Positions 35,190 through 48,292 of a stretch of 64,000 nucleotides of DNA are shown here, one piece after another (the first letter of the stretch is position 1; the number at the start of each line of letters is the position of its first letter). The DNA is taken from the NCBI RefSeq assembly GCF_050624435.1, contig NC_134546.1, positions 13,229,001 through 13,293,000 of the forward strand, read 5' to 3'. Source of the stretch: Tenrec ecaudatus (taxonomy: Eukaryota; Chordata; Mammalia; Afrosoricida; Tenrecidae). The notes under the pieces are model-generated. The model did not search any database. It was given only the letters and a program-made list of their open reading frames with translations, and was not told the DNA's origin. The position numbers and the translations under genes were made by a program.

Positions 35190-35285
35190 ACTGTTTTTTA
35201 AATACTTTTATTGGGGCTCTTACATCTCTTCCCACAATCCATACACTCCTCCAATGTGTCCAGCACATTTAATTGTACTGTTAGA
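35190..35285 (-). mobile_element. L1-3'UTR-like family, 3'-end fragment, reverse
   Basis: 'acttttattggggctcttac' and 'gtccagcacatttaattgtac' are the reverse of the family's end. Confidence 0.6.
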
Positions 35286-36119
35286 GAAAAAGCTGGGTGA
35301 CAGCATCTTACTGTGATGACGGTCATCCCAAAATGTGTTCCCCACTAAAAAGTCAGGCAACGGGTTTCCTAATTTCTGGCTTCTGTCTGAAACAGGTTTC
35401 TTGAGCCAGTTAATTGAACATAAATTACAACTGACCTTGGAGGGATTAACTTGCGTTTTGGGGTCATCTCGGCTGTATACCTACTGAGGTGCTTTCTGAC
35501 TGCCGGAGCCTTTATATTCTTTTCAGCTAGGTTGGAGGTGAAAATGTACCACTCAGGAACATTACAGCAATTGTTGACCTTCTCCGGTCAGTTGAAGGTC
35601 AAGGAATTAATGCAAAGAATTACCAGAAGATCTATAAATACACATGTTTCTTGCATGAGCGTTACCATTAAAAAAGTAATGTTCATTTTACTTAACTGTT
35701 TCAGATCCATGTGTAGTATTTCAATGATAATCACGATATGAAATTTTAGTTTTGGAGCACAATAAAATAATGTTTACATTAACATTTGTTAAAGACAACA
35801 TTAGAAGATTTCCCCCCTCAAATTTAATTATGATTGAGCCTTTTTGACATTAAAAAATAATTTGGATGATAAGCCCCATATTTAAAGAAATATGTTCTTT
35901 TTTTCAAAAACCATTTTTGTTGAGTGTTCTTACCAAAGGCTGAGAACACTCTTTTGAGGTCCCTTCAGTTCTTCACAGTAATTATTGTAGCCCGAGTCTG
36001 AAATTTGCCTCTGCCTCTTTGGCATATCAGGGGCTTGAATTAAAAACTGGCATGCCAGATTCTCCAGGACGAATTAGTGGAAAGAACAGAGCCTTTGGAA
36101 AAACAAACCTGGGATGAAG

Positions 36120-36325
36120 GGAACCTTGTTGGTAAAAGGATTAGGCATTGGGCTGCTGAGCACAAGGGCAGCAGTTCAAACCCACGTGTTGCTCTGAGGA
36201 AGAAGGTGGGTCTGTCCTCTCCATAAAGAGGCACAACCCTGGAAACCCCAAGGGGCAGCTTCACTATGTCCTGTAGGGGCACAAGTTGGAATCGACTCAG
36301 GGCAGGGAGTGAATGAGATTTTCTT
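36120..36325 (+). repeat. AfroSINE
   Basis: 'attgggctgctgagcacaagg', 'cagcagttcaaacccacg', 'ctggaaaccccaaggggcag' and 'gttggaatcgactcagggcag' come in the family order. Confidence 0.85.
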
Positions 36326-36564
36326 TGTGTGAGTTCTTTGACCATTCCAAACATTTGTTGCCTCGTTTCTGAAAAAGGGTTAGCATTGCACAGGTCTACT
36401 GCCAGGAACAAGAGAGCTATCTCGACCAAGCTTTAACCGAGTGGCTGGCACTGAGGAGACTTCCAGCACGTGGGACCTCCCTCTTCTCCCACCCTTCATT
36501 CTGGCAATGTTGTCATCACCACCTGGCCAAGCTCAGACCTCAGCAGTTGTGAGAGAGCAGTTGG

Positions 36565-36700
36565 CACCCCTACTTTATAGATGAGAAAGGGAGGCCTAGA
36601 GTGCTTAAGGACCCACCCCAAGGGATATCAGCGGTATGTTGGGTTTGCTCCAAAGTCAGAGTGCTTAATTACTATGTTGCTTTCCTGCTTCCTGTAACTG
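36565..36700 (-). repeat. MIR SINE, reverse
   Basis: 'ttatagatgagaaagggaggc', 'gtgcttaaggacccacccca' and 'ccaaagtcagagtgcttaatt' are the reverse complement pattern of MIR. Confidence 0.6.
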
Positions 36701-36830
36701 ACCACATGTACTTCTCTGAAATTTGGAGTGGCGACTCATATGTTCGCAGGCTATTGGTGAAGTGGTGCCGTTGAGAGTCCTAAGATGTGTCAAGGGAACA
36801 TTAAAAATCCGTGCAAGATACGGACATGCA

Positions 36831-36910
36831 AAGGGGCTTCAAAAGTTCATGGGAAAATCCCAGTCTTTTAATTCCATATTTCCCCCATTTACTTTTTGAA
36901 GCCTCCTCCT
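36831..36910. mobile_element. 80-bp palindromic MITE (mariner-like)
   Basis: The left end 'aaggggcttcaaaagttcat' and the reverse complement of the right end ('aggaggaggcttcaaaaagt') are similar over about 28 bp, including 'ggcttcaaaa' and 'gggaaat'. The element is little more than its two inverted repeats. Confidence 0.5.
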
Positions 36911-36911
36911 A

Positions 36912-37560
36912 ACGCAGTTGTTGTTTGGTACCGTCAGTCGGCGCCGACTCATCGGGACCTTACGTACCACAGAAGAGAAGACTGATCCATCAGTTCGATG
37001 CCAACCCTTCAACTGTTCTTATGTTCGAGTCCATCAAGACAGCAACTGTGCCCATCGATCTTGTCTAAGATCTTTCTCTCTTTTGCTGCCTCTCTAATTG
37101 ACCAAGAGTGATGTCCTCCTCCACGATTGGTCTCTCCTGACGATGTGTCCGAAGTATGTGAGATGACGTCTTGCCCTCCTTGCCTTCTAAGGAGCATTCT
37201 AGCCATCCTCCCAAGACAGATCTGTTTGTTCTTTTGGCAGCCCGCAATACATTAAGTATCCTTTGTCAGCACCATAATTTAAATGCTTGAATCCTTTTCA
37301 GTCTTCCTTATTCAATGTTCAGCTTTCACACACATACGAAGTGATGCCAATTTGTCCCACTGAGGTGGCTTGTGTACTGCTCCACGCTGTGGCACCGGTA
37401 TTCCAAATGCCAGCAGCATTACCAGGGCTTGAACACGTTGCAGCAGTGCTTCCAGATTAGGAACAGAGTAGAAAGGAGGAATAAGCTGTCCACTTCAGAG
37501 AAATTAGCCTCGGAAAGCCTTATGGGCAGAATGGAAATATTCAATTGCCTCACAATTACG
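36912..37560 (-). mobile_element. RTE LINE with inverted 5' part
   Basis: From 36912 to about 37355 the minus strand carries the RTE 3' end: on the plus strand 'cagtcggcgccgactcatcgg', 'gaccaagagtgatgtcctcct' and 'ttgttcttttggcagcccgc'. From about 37357 to 37560 the plus strand carries what I recognise from memory as the RTE 5' region ('gcaccggtattccaaatgcca', 'cttatgggcagaatggaa'). The two parts therefore meet in opposite orientation, as in a 5' inversion. No intact frame remains. Confidence 0.55.
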
Positions 37561-39664
37561 AATACAGGAGAAAAGACAGGGAAGGTGAAACTATGCTTAC
37601 TTTCTATGCAAAGACTGAACACTATCCTGCATGTTCCCGGAGCTCTGGGTTGCCTGCCTTGTTAAAAGGAGCTGAATCAGCAGAGAGAAAGTACCTTTGC
37701 CCTCCTTTGTCTGAGCCACAACTAGGATGTGAGAGTGCACTTCTAACAACTCCCCGGAACCACAAGGTGACATTTAATCTTGAACCTATGGGGCGGGGGG
37801 GTGGTGGTGGTAGAGCAGAAAGAAGAGCGCTTGGGTCAATTAGTCACACTACTGGCCCTGTGTTGCCTAAATCTGTTTTCACACGAGAAGGAAACTTCCT
37901 TATTTCCTCTCTCCTCCTCTTTCTTCATGCCTTCCTCATTGCCATCATTATTCATCCCCCTTCCCTCTCTTCTGATCTCTATTTTTTAGATGCCATTATT
38001 TTTTTCTAATACATGCGACCAAGATTGAATTTTAATTACCGTTTCCAAAAATGTGCCTCGAGTCCTGTGGCTGTGGTCGATGTCCTGAGAGACTTTGTAA
38101 AGCCATGAGCTCACTGGCTCAATATTTTGTTGACCATGTTTAACATCCGCGATATTAAGCTAGAATGGAAATACGAGTGTAAGTAAAGTTTCACTACGAG
38201 GGTTCCAGTTGTTAGATGGGTTTATTCTGAACAAAATGTATTTAGATATGGCTCTTTGATCAGTGGATGGCTTCAGGCCAGTTCTCTCAGTGATACACAC
38301 GTCTCAGTCTCATGATTGTGCTTAAAGAAAAAAAAAGCAAAACGTAATATCGTGATAGTTTTTCTCCAAGGACCTACAACAGTCACAGGGGCCCATTATG
38401 AAGAAGGTTTGAGAAAATGGAAAACTGAACTGGGGATAGAAAGATCAGGAAAATTCACCAAAGAATATTCTCCCCATGATGACAATGCACTTGTTCATTC
38501 TTTGAGGGTAGATCTAGTATCTCCGTTACTTAGCTCAGCAAGCAAGACTTTCTTTCACCCTGAGACATTTCACATCTCCACAACTGCACAGAGTAGCTTT
38601 GATGAAGTTCATTCTCCTCTCCTGGATCCTGTGTCTGCCTTTCCCCTACCCGACATCCAGTATTTCGGAACTTGGGCTGGCAGCTTATCATCAGAATTGA
38701 TTCACCAATTTCTACACCTGTATGACTAAACAGTGCTGGCTTGGTGTGAAGAGGATCTTCCAGACAGAGACTTGAACTCTGAATATGAGACTTGCCTGTC
38801 TCCAGAAGCCCTTCCTTACTGGCTTCTGTGAGAGCTGACAGTGAACCGCAGAGTCCTGGAGCATGGCACAATAGCCTAAGGGGTGGCGTGGGGGTTGATA
38901 ACAGGGATAGTGGAATGGCATCGCATTTTGGAAAAGTCAGACTTGTGGACCATCTTTAACCTCCACGTTGCTGGGATTAGCCTTGGATTAATGTGTATAA
39001 AAGAAATGAATGTTGCACAGGAGACAAACAATCCGGTGTCAGTTTTGTAAATGATGATAAAATAAGAATGGGGAGGGGAAAAATCTGACTTGTAGCACAT
39101 TTTGAGTCTTGGTCTATGCGATATATATACTTTTCTGAGACAGATTTAGTGCTATATTCCTTGTGTTATTTTTCCCCTTTCATATTAGGGCTTATTCCAG
39201 TGCATTTTGTCATCCTGGGTAGCCCTTCTGAATATTTGTTATGTGTTTTTCTGGGAAAATTTTGGTATCTGAAACCCAGGACTGATGAACCTATAGAGAC
39301 AACAAGTAGAATGAGGGCTCCTGGGTGGTGGTGGTGGGGGGGGGGCGTCGAGGGGAGCTGAAATCAAGGAGTTCACGAAGAAAGAAAATACTTTGAAACA
39401 GATGGTAGCAGCAATTGTACAATACTGCTTGATGTGAACTTTGGTGTGAACTTGATTGAACTATGGAATAGTAGGATATCTGGTAAGTACGATATTTTTT
39501 GGGGAAAAAAGAAATGGCTTTAAAGAAGCAAGATCCTAATTTTCTTCCAATGCATCCATCTTTGAATTAAACAGTAAGGAAGAGGAAAACACTAAAAATA
39601 TGCAAATATTTTTACCTTCAAAATGCACGTACTTTAAGTTTGAAAAGAGATTGAAGAGCATAAA
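37561..39664. other. Intergenic DNA, mostly unrecognised
   Basis: The open frames here (for example 37545-38009 and 38316-38729) have no known domain. Near 39370-39480, 'gatggtagcagcaattgtaca' and 'gaactatggaatagtagg' match a segment near 54.23 kb and are probably part of another L1-like 3' end. A G-run lies at about 39334-39347. Confidence 0.4.
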
Positions 39665-39812
39665 ACCAAAACCAAACGTAGTACCCTGAGACGATTCATC
39701 TCATAGCGACTGTATGAGACAAGGTAGGATTGCCCTTGTGGGTTTCTGAGCCTGCAACTCTTGCTGGTAGTAGAAAGCCTCATCTTTCTCCCTCAGAGTG
39801 CATAAGTGTCCC
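39665..39812 (-). repeat. AfroSINE, reverse, diverged
   Basis: 'tctcatagcgactgtatgaga', 'attgcccttgtgggtttctga' and 'gcctcatctttctccctcag' are the reverse of the tail and body. Confidence 0.7.
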
Positions 39813-40279
39813 AAATATTCAGCTGTGTATGAGTATGAGTATAAAAGATCTTGCCAATAAAATCACAGGAATTTTTATTAAATAAAGGGATCAAAATGTG
39901 AAGTGATTGTTTCTTGGCATATTCTCCAACTCCATAGGTCTAAATTATTTCTGAAGGCACGGTCCCCCTTTCTCTATCCCTTTCCTGAAGAATACTATGG
40001 TCTTGTCTTTATACCAACTCAAAGCAGTGGTTTTGCCATCTAGAGGAGACTTGGAGAGGAACGTTCCTTACATTGACATGTTCCTTGAGTTTTAGGGAAC
40101 AAAAAGAAGTCTGAATGGGCAAGACCATGGTTGTAGGGTGCCTGGGGTAAGATCTCCCAGTGAATTTATTCTAAGACAGTCCAAAAGTGAAGAAAGTCTC
40201 TCTTGTTTGACCTGACAAAGGGGTACTCTGGGACTCATGCTGAGATGGTTCCCCAAGTCCTAGGCCAGCAGTTTTTTGT

Positions 40280-40432
40280 TTGTTTTTAAATCATTTTACT
40301 GCGGGCTCACACAACTCTTATCAGAATCCATACATCCATCCGTTGTGTCAAGCACATTTGTACATTTGTTGCCATCATCATTCTCAAAATGTTTTCTTTC
40401 TACTTGAGCCCTTGGTATCAGCTCCTCATTAC
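40280..40432 (-). mobile_element. L1-3'UTR-like family, 3'-end fragment, reverse
   Basis: 'aatcattttactgcgggctc', 'cacatttgtacatttgttgcc' and 'gagcccttggtatcagctcct' are the reverse of the family's last 150 bp, well preserved. Confidence 0.75.
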
Positions 40433-40544
40433 ACAGACTATGTAACCGCTAGTGTAGAGGCTAGGATTTTTAATACATCACAAAATGTTGGACTATGGTG
40501 GAAAAGATTTGTCAAATAATAAGATTGGGGTTGTGGTTGGCTCC

Positions 40545-42175
40545 CAATCCCAACTACGTGAGCACCCCCCAAACCCCACACCAGAGGAATACACTTCAGA
40601 GGACAGCATTGAAGCTTCAGCTCAAGAAGGGGGATATGTCCGAATAGGAGCAAATGAAGAGGGAAGGAGAGAGTGGAACACACTGGGCCCACCAAGCCCT
40701 GAGGACAATATCCCGGCTCAGAGCAACGAAGGCACAGAGGGGATCACAGGGCCTCCCCATCACAAGACAGGGCAACATGTCCCTCAATGACACATAGTGC
40801 TAAGGAGGACAGCACTGGGGACAGGGTGCAGGAGATGTGCCTGATCTGACCCCACCGCACAGTGGTGAGCACTCAGGGTGTACAGCGGAGCAGCAAGGGG
40901 AGCAAAGCAAAGAAGTCCCAAGTAATGCCAGAGGTGGACTGTGGGACCAGGGTGCATCACCCCAGTGGAGTCAACTGGAAAACACTCATAAAGGTCAATA
41001 GACAGACTTGGAACCGTTTGAGGGCTTTCCAGTTTTTGCTATTGGATTTTCTTTTTCTCTTTATTTATTTAATTGTATTAGCTGTTGTTAATTTATGTTT
41101 TGTCTTCTTTTTCAGTTATGCTTTGCTCAGCTTTGTTTTTTGCCCACATTATTGTTTGTCTATGAATGTCTATCTGGACAAAATAGGCAGGATGAATAAT
41201 CCAGAGGAGAGAACAATGGGACTGACTATTCTGGGAGGGGGGGGAGGAGCAGGGAGAGATGGAGGAAAAGGAGGAAGGTGCCAACAAACCCAGGGACAAG
41301 GGAAGAATAAGCAACCTAAAAGAAGATAGACCTAATCAGTGTCTATTGCTGAAGATAAAATGGGTGCATAAGCAAATGTGGTGAAGAAAGCTGATGGTGC
41401 CTGGCTATTAAAATATAGCATCTGGAGTCTTAAGGCTTGAAGATAAACAAGTGGCCATCTAGTGGAAAAGCAATAAAGCCCACATGGAAGAAGCACACAT
41501 GAAAGAAGCCTTTGTAATCATGAGGTGTCGATGGGATCAGGTATCAGGCATCAAAGACCTAAAACAAAATAAACAGAAAGCATATCATTGGGAATGACAG
41601 TGAAGGGCACAGTGGAGAACCAAAGCCCATCAGTAGTCAATTGGACACCACCTGTCAGAAAGGCCACAAAGAAGGGAAGAGTCGGCCAGGGTGAAGTATA
41701 GCACTGACGAAACATACAACCTTCCTCTCGTTCTTTAATGCTTCCTCCCCCCACTATCATGACTCCAACTCTATCTTACCAATGGTAAAGATAAGAGCTC
41801 AAACCACAGGGAATCCAGAACAGATAAACTCCTCAGGACCAATAAGGGGGCACAGGAGGGAAGGGTGGGGGAAACCAATCACAATGATCACCGTGTGGCC
41901 CTCATTCCCAGGGGGGTGGACAGCAGAAGGGTGGGTGAAATGGGACAGCAATCAGTGTAAAACATGAAAAAAAGAATAATTTATAGAATCTTAGGGGGCC
42001 ATGGGGGAGGGAGAGAGGGTGGGGAGCAAGGGGGCAAAAGGAGGAGCTGATGCCAGGGGTTCAAGTAGAAAGAAAATGTTTTGAAAAAATAATGACGTGC
42101 AAACCTGTGTTTGACAAAATGGATATCTACATGGATTGTGATAAGAGCTGTAAGAGCCCCCCATAAAATAAAAAT
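40545..42175 (+). mobile_element. L1-3'UTR-like family, long copy (about 1.6 kb)
   Basis: It shares 'ccaccaagccctgaggacaat' with the copy at 28.1 kb, then 'gtggtgaagaaagctgatgg', 'aagcccacatggaagaagcac' and the end 'taagagccccccataaaata'. It includes a T-rich part (41040-41130) absent from the 28-kb copy. It has no conserved open frame. Confidence 0.75.
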
Positions 42176-42179
42176 AAAA

Positions 42180-44640
42180 ATATTGGGGTTTTTGTTTGTT
42201 TGAGCTGAACTTGTTTGTCTCTAAAAACTCCAAGTCCATTTAAATTTTCCTTTTCCTTTTATCAAGTGAGAAGGTTGTAAGGCCAAAACTTTGCAGAGTG
42301 AATCCACTTAAATTTGATGAAAGTCTCGAAGAGGAAGGGGTTAAGTGAGAATACTTCAATTTTTAAGGAATAGCAGACTAAGCCATGTGGAATGACAGAA
42401 ATAGCAAACTGCATATTGATTCCAAAGCAAATCAAGTTAAGTATCTTCTATGGACAGATATTCCGATAATAAAACTCAAGAGAATAATGTATGCCCTTCT
42501 CTATTTTTGTTGAAACTAGGGAATCGCCTTTAAACTTCACATACAATATGGAAATAAGGTTTCTGAAGTAACCATTACAACATGTTTTCATGAGTGTTCA
42601 TTAAGAAGCCCCAAACGCTTCTTAGTAATAAATCGGCCGAGAGATCTATAGGCTTAGATCTTTTATCGGTTACTGATTTAGTTAACTGCACCGACTGACA
42701 AACCTCCATAATAAATACATGAACCAGCAAGCACTTCACAAGCAAACCAACTTGGTTGGAAGGAGTATCACTAAACCATGATTTATACACTAATGAATAT
42801 AGCAATCAGCATGTGGTGGTGTACAAGTTTCAACATGAATCTAAATTGTAGAAATCTGAAGACACTGAAGTCATTAAAAATCATGCCACCATGCAACTAC
42901 TTTTAATTAAAAAGAAATAGATCCCATTCATATTTAGCAGCTACATTACCACATAAGAAAAAGATAACCCAGGGTTACTTTGTGAATATTGTCCTAACCA
43001 AACACAGGCTACTGATGCTTTGAAGGTTAGTGACTCCCCTTCAGGATCATCTTCCTTGCTATGCTGATTAAAACAAAATCAAAAGAAGCAACGGTATTGC
43101 ATGAAAACATGAAAACTACATAGACAAAGTGATTGATGTCTGTAAGTCAGTAAGAAAAGTTACTTGTGGATTTTCCCCTTCTTTTCAGCGTGACCACATT
43201 CTTCTTGGGAAGCCTGTAACTATCACTAGCTTCTCTCTCTCTCTCTCTCTGAATTAATTAAATCGTTGACAGTTAAATTGTAAAAAAAGTAGCTTTGATA
43301 TAAAAAATGACTCCCAGATCTTTCTCTCAAAAACTTAAAAAACAAATCTTGAAGAACTTAAGTTTCAAACATCTGTCTGGACAGATGTCAAAATGCAGTG
43401 TTACAGCATTATGCCATGTAAGTATCTGACGCAGTGTTACTACTCTTCAGTGAAATATTCACAGTGAGGTTTTATGAGCTTTTTGAAAGGAAACTTGCAG
43501 GAGAGAGTAACTTCATCCTGCACAACATAATAAACACATTAAACGAATGGATTCCAGAATAAACGATGAACAATAACTTCCTGTGTGAGTCTTATATCTT
43601 ATTCTGATCACCTGGGATCTTTATATCAGGATTTTACAAATCATGTCACAGTGTGCTGGATAATGAACCATATTATTAATTTTGAATATTTCCCTGGAAT
43701 GGGAATTTTAGTGAAAGCTTGTATATAAATAGCAAAGATAATAACATTCAGGGGTGGGGGGGATATAGCACTGCTAAATCCTAATTGTGGAGAACATATT
43801 ATTGTACAATAAATGATATCTTTTAAGGAATGAAACATGAAAACGGAACTGTCATGCTGTTTTAAGTGCAACCATAAATTAGGAAGTCGAACGTTATTGA
43901 AAGGAATATTTAGCCCTAATGCTGAGATGCTGAGATATTTATTATTTCATTTTGTGCTCTCTTCTTCCCCAAATCCTTCATAGGGCAGTTTTCTTGAGAG
44001 CTGTTTTCACATTAGGATTACAACTGCCTGAGAAAACCAAAAAACAAAAACAGGTTTCAATGATGTAAGCGTGATTAAGAAAACAAAGCCTCTCTTCATT
44101 GCCTAGAATTGACTAGCCTCCTTTGCCTTAAGTATCTACCACAAGCAACTATCATCTCCTTGTATTGCAGAGGCTGAGGCTTGAACAAAACCACTGTAAC
44201 TCATCTGGCAAAGAGACTAACTGTTGACTAAGGAGCTGTGAGGGGAGCAGTGTGAAGGTGGAAGGACAGGTTCCAGGCTGGAGACCGGCAAGGTGAGGCC
44301 GCTGCTTTAACCCAAGGAAGAACCCCTTCAAACGTTTTATCGGACATCAGCAGAACCAGATCTTCCTGCCAGACCTTCCTTCCATTTCATTTTTCCCTTG
44401 GGGAGTCCTCCCTATGTGCCTTAAAAATCCTGGGATGGGTTAATTTGCTTCCCACCCCATCTGCTTTGATGTTGATGGTTGTAAATGATGTTGCCTTAGA
44501 CAATTCCCCTTATAAAAATTCCTTGCTCTCCAGGTAATACTGCATTGGGCTAGTTCCTATTAATAACATCATTTTAACTGTTAAGTAAAACTAAAAGGCA
44601 TTGGAGAGGAGTTGGCAAAACCAACCAACCAACCAAAAGA
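42180..44640. other. AT-rich intergenic DNA, no repeat or gene recognised
   Basis: Apart from a short (TC)n run at 43229-43252, I see no clear feature. The open frames at 42575-42805 and 43641-43871 (minus) have no known domain. Confidence 0.45.
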
Positions 44641-44646
44641 CAGACA

Positions 44647-44647
<1 letters not shown>

Positions 44648-44711
<64 letters not shown>
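44648..44711 (+). repeat. (GA)n microsatellite
   Basis: A pure GA run of about 31 units. Confidence 0.95.
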
Positions 44712-44712
<1 letters not shown>

Positions 44713-46880
44713 AACTCAGGAGTCAACGGAATGCATGCCAGTGGCCTATTTCTCCCTCTTAACTCTTCACACCGATTCAAGAAGATGGGATGAGATTTCT
44801 GTGATGGACTCCTCATGAACCATAAAGTACCTTCGTACGAAAGTATGAGGCTCTGTAGTGTCCATTTTAAACTAGAGATTCGGTAGCAGCTTTGTAGTTT
44901 TTGATTATTATACAGTCTTATGTAGCCTTACTTGTATTAATACAAACTGGATTTAACCAATCACTGGGGTGTTCAGGTATTCCCCTGAGACTCACCTTCC
45001 ATGATTACTTAGAATGAGCTCACATATAAAAAAGTAAAAACCCTCTGCCGAGTTTTCTAAACCACACTGCCCAGATTTTAACCAGAAAACCCTCCCACAT
45101 TTTATTTCACTTTCCCCCGATAGGTAGCACTTGTAAGAAAAAGCAATGCTAATTTGATGCAGAAGCTGCTTAAAGTAGTCAGAATAAGCCTTGTTCCAAC
45201 GTGTACAACTTAACTAATTCCCACAGATCAAAAAGGGAGCGAGACAGTGAAAAAGGACAAGAGCAGGCGTTTGCAGCTGGACTTTCCTCCCCAGGCTCAT
45301 TTCCAACCAGGTAAAATGGAGTCGGAAAGGCTCAAATTCTCAGCAGATTTGCCCAGCACAGTAATAGCCTTTATGCTTGGAAATTTATGGCCCATGGACA
45401 GTTTATAAGAAACGATGTAGTTCATCAGAGAGCCAGACTGATAGAACACATGGGAGCATGCTGCACAGAGAGTTGAGTTTTGGAATAATACTTACTTTGA
45501 TAGAGTTGTTTTGTTAGCTAAGTAAAACAGTAGGGAAGCCGATGGCCACTTAGGCTTCAAACATAAATATATATTTATAAGTCACCCAGCTGCCTAATTG
45601 AGAGCCGTGGTGTTTTCACTAAGCATAGCTTCACCAGAAAGCAGTAAAAACAATAATATCATCAACCAAACCCCAGTCCCCACATCGATTCATTTAATCA
45701 GTCTTTGATGGTTTGGAGATAATTAAATGCTACCCAAATGTAGCTCCCTTAAAGGCAGAAGGGTGAGAGGATGGATAGGGAGAGAGAGATAGTTTAAGGT
45801 GAAAACACATGAAACCAAGGTTTATGCACAGTCCGGGGAGAAGAGCGCTATTACCAGATATTGGAAATTCTGGTGCTGGGGGTTTCTGCCAGGGGAAAGT
45901 TGGAGAGCTCGGGGGAGCAAGGGTTGGGCCTACAATAGTCTGGTGCTTTCAGATTTCACAGAGGAAGGTTACGCAGGAGGTGGCTTGTTAAATTTGAGCA
46001 GAGAAGTGGAAAATAAGATTTCACACTCTTGAGATGGGGAAGGCTGGTGAGTTTGGCGTTTGTCGGAGAGAGATGAAAAAGGTCGGGTTTGTTATACTGC
46101 TTCTCATGTTGTATTCCCGTGCTCACCAACGGAAAAAAAGGTAGGTGCTAAAGAAGCAAAGGGTCCTCCTGCACCTGTGGGCAAGTGAAGCATCCTGGGT
46201 AGCGAATGCGCTCTTAACTGTCAGTCATTATTTGGCCTGTAGAAGTAAAATGCACACCTTGTCCTTCTGCTTGGCTGGCCTGCCTGGAAATCAGTCCTTG
46301 CTAATGATGCTTTGCTACTGTGGCTTTATTCAAACGGCTCCCCTTCTGTTTTCAAGCCCTCTGCTCTGGAGGGCCAATGCTTTAGGGCCCTTTTGCTTTG
46401 AGCCCGGAGCAGGGATTGTATTGAAAGTGGCACAATGGGTGTCCAAGACCTGGCCTCTGGCCCTCACTCTGTTTCTTTGTGTGATCTGGTGCCAGGACAC
46501 TCACCAGGCCCTCTGGGTCTCACCTGTCTACCTGGAGGGACAGGGGCCTTCAGCCCCAAGCTCTTTTTCATGACGCTATCTCACGAGCTCAGTCTCAGTC
46601 GTAGTCTAGTATCTTCTTGATTCAACTCTGCCTTCTCTTCTGGGCTGGATGGAGTACTTAGCAACCACTCTACCCAAATGATTCACAGATGCTACAAGAA
46701 TTGGCCTTTAGCTCAAATTCTGCTTTTGCATGATTTCCGCCCCTCTTGTCTCTCTGTTCTTTTGAATTCCAACTTGAGTCTAATTTTTAAAGTGTTATAT
46801 GTGATGTCATGTTCTGCCTCTTCAAATATTTATTTTTTCCTTTCCCATGTTGTTCGATAACCGCCCCCCTCCCCTTCCCC
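44712..46880. other. Intergenic DNA without recognised genes
   Basis: Several overlapping short frames at 45799-46573 have no domain. Positions 46430-46540 ('tttctttgtgtgatctggtgc') resemble MIR weakly. Confidence 0.4.
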
Positions 46881-46884
46881 AACA

Positions 46885-46935
46885 TAGTGCTGAACACATT
46901 GTAGATAGTTCATAAATATTTCTTGATTGGTTGGC
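46885..46935 (+). repeat. L2 LINE 3' end relic
   Basis: 'agtgctgaacacattgtagat' followed by 'cataaatatttcttgattg' matches the conserved 3' end of L2. Confidence 0.55.
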
Positions 46936-47664
46936 TTCAGATCTCCCAGCTCTTCTTTTGGCTTTGGACTCTGGGCCATCTCTTGTGTTTTTTGGAATTG
47001 GAGTTCAGGTCATTCTTCACCTGCACTGGCGCAGGCACATCCCACCTGCTCACTCTCGACTCTTCAATCCTCTGTTCGGGGGTGGGGGGCGGGGGGGCGG
47101 CGGCATGAAGGATGGCTCATCCTCATTTCCCCTGTGCCCATCCGAACTGAAAAGGAAACATAAAAGGCATTGAGTGTATTGGATAGCGGTCAAACTTCAA
47201 ATCATTTGGTGTGCTAGGAAAATTAAACCTGTTAGTGTCAAAAATTCCCAAACACTTTCTTTTGGTTCCAGCTTGCAGGCATATAAAAATGAGAGGCCTC
47301 TTCACCAAGAGTTACAAACGTTCTGAAATAACAGCTCACTGGAGAGTTACAGATAAGAACCCTTAAAAGTCTAACCTCAAATTAGATCCACATTTCCCTG
47401 TGCTACAGAACATTAAAAGAATTTAATAGCTTGGAGAAAATGTTACTCATTGCCCATTATCTTGCTACTAATCTATGTATTTCTATGACAATGTGAGAAA
47501 TTTTGCACCATGTTAAGCACAGTTTAGCGTATGCTTACAATGGACTATTTCATTTTGAAATCCAGGAAGGCAAATGATTGGTCTTTGTTAATTAACTTTT
47601 TATTAAATGGAATTCACAACACAGCAAAACAGGGGGAAAAAAACCCCCTACAAAAACAAGTAAT

Positions 47665-47868
47665 TTTGTACCCTGGTGATATAGCGGTTCTGCATGAGGC
47701 TGCTAACTGCAGGGTCAGCAGTTTGAAACCACCAGCTGCTTGCCAGGAGAAAGACAAGGCTCTGTGTTCTCAAAAAGTTGCAGTTTTGGAAACCCGCAGC
47801 AGTAGTTCTACCATGTTGTATAGGGCCTCTAGGAGTCAGAATTGACTCAATTGCAGTGATGTTTTCTA
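47665..47868 (+). repeat. AfroSINE
   Basis: Head 'accctggtgatatagcggttc', 'gctgctaactgcagggtcagc', body 'cagttttggaaacccgcag' and tail 'ggagtcagaattgactcaatt'. Confidence 0.85.
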
Positions 47869-48139
47869 GCATTATTCGACAGGTTCTGCAGACTTTCAGA
47901 CACAATGGAGGTATGCCTTGCCTTGTGATCCCACCATTCTTAGGTTCTCAGTTCTGCCATGTTGAGTTTCCTTCCAGGAGCCATTAGGATTTTTCTCTGA
48001 ATAGCAAATGAGTTAGTCGTAATTAGAAGCAACTTAATGCCAGGTGCCCTTTGCTTGCCAAGAACTCATAAATAATCCAAACTCTCTAGTAGAGTTTTGC
48101 AAGTTAATTGGCTAAAGGTTCAATTGGTGAAAGTTAATT

Positions 48140-48290
48140 GGGTAAAGCAAATAGATGGTGCAGTTGGGTTAACATGGGGCTGCTAATTGCAAGATTGGCA
48201 GTTCAAACGCACCTGCTACTCCAAGAGAGAACTAAGAGGCAGGTTGTTACTGTAAAGACTTATGGCCTTAGAAACCCTTTATAGCTTTGC
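48140..48290 (+). repeat. AfroSINE, 3' truncated
   Basis: 'gggctgctaattgcaagatt', 'ggcagttcaaacgcacctgct' and 'ggccttagaaaccctttatag'. The copy stops before the tail and is followed directly by another SINE at 48293. Confidence 0.75.
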
Positions 48291-48292
48291 TA

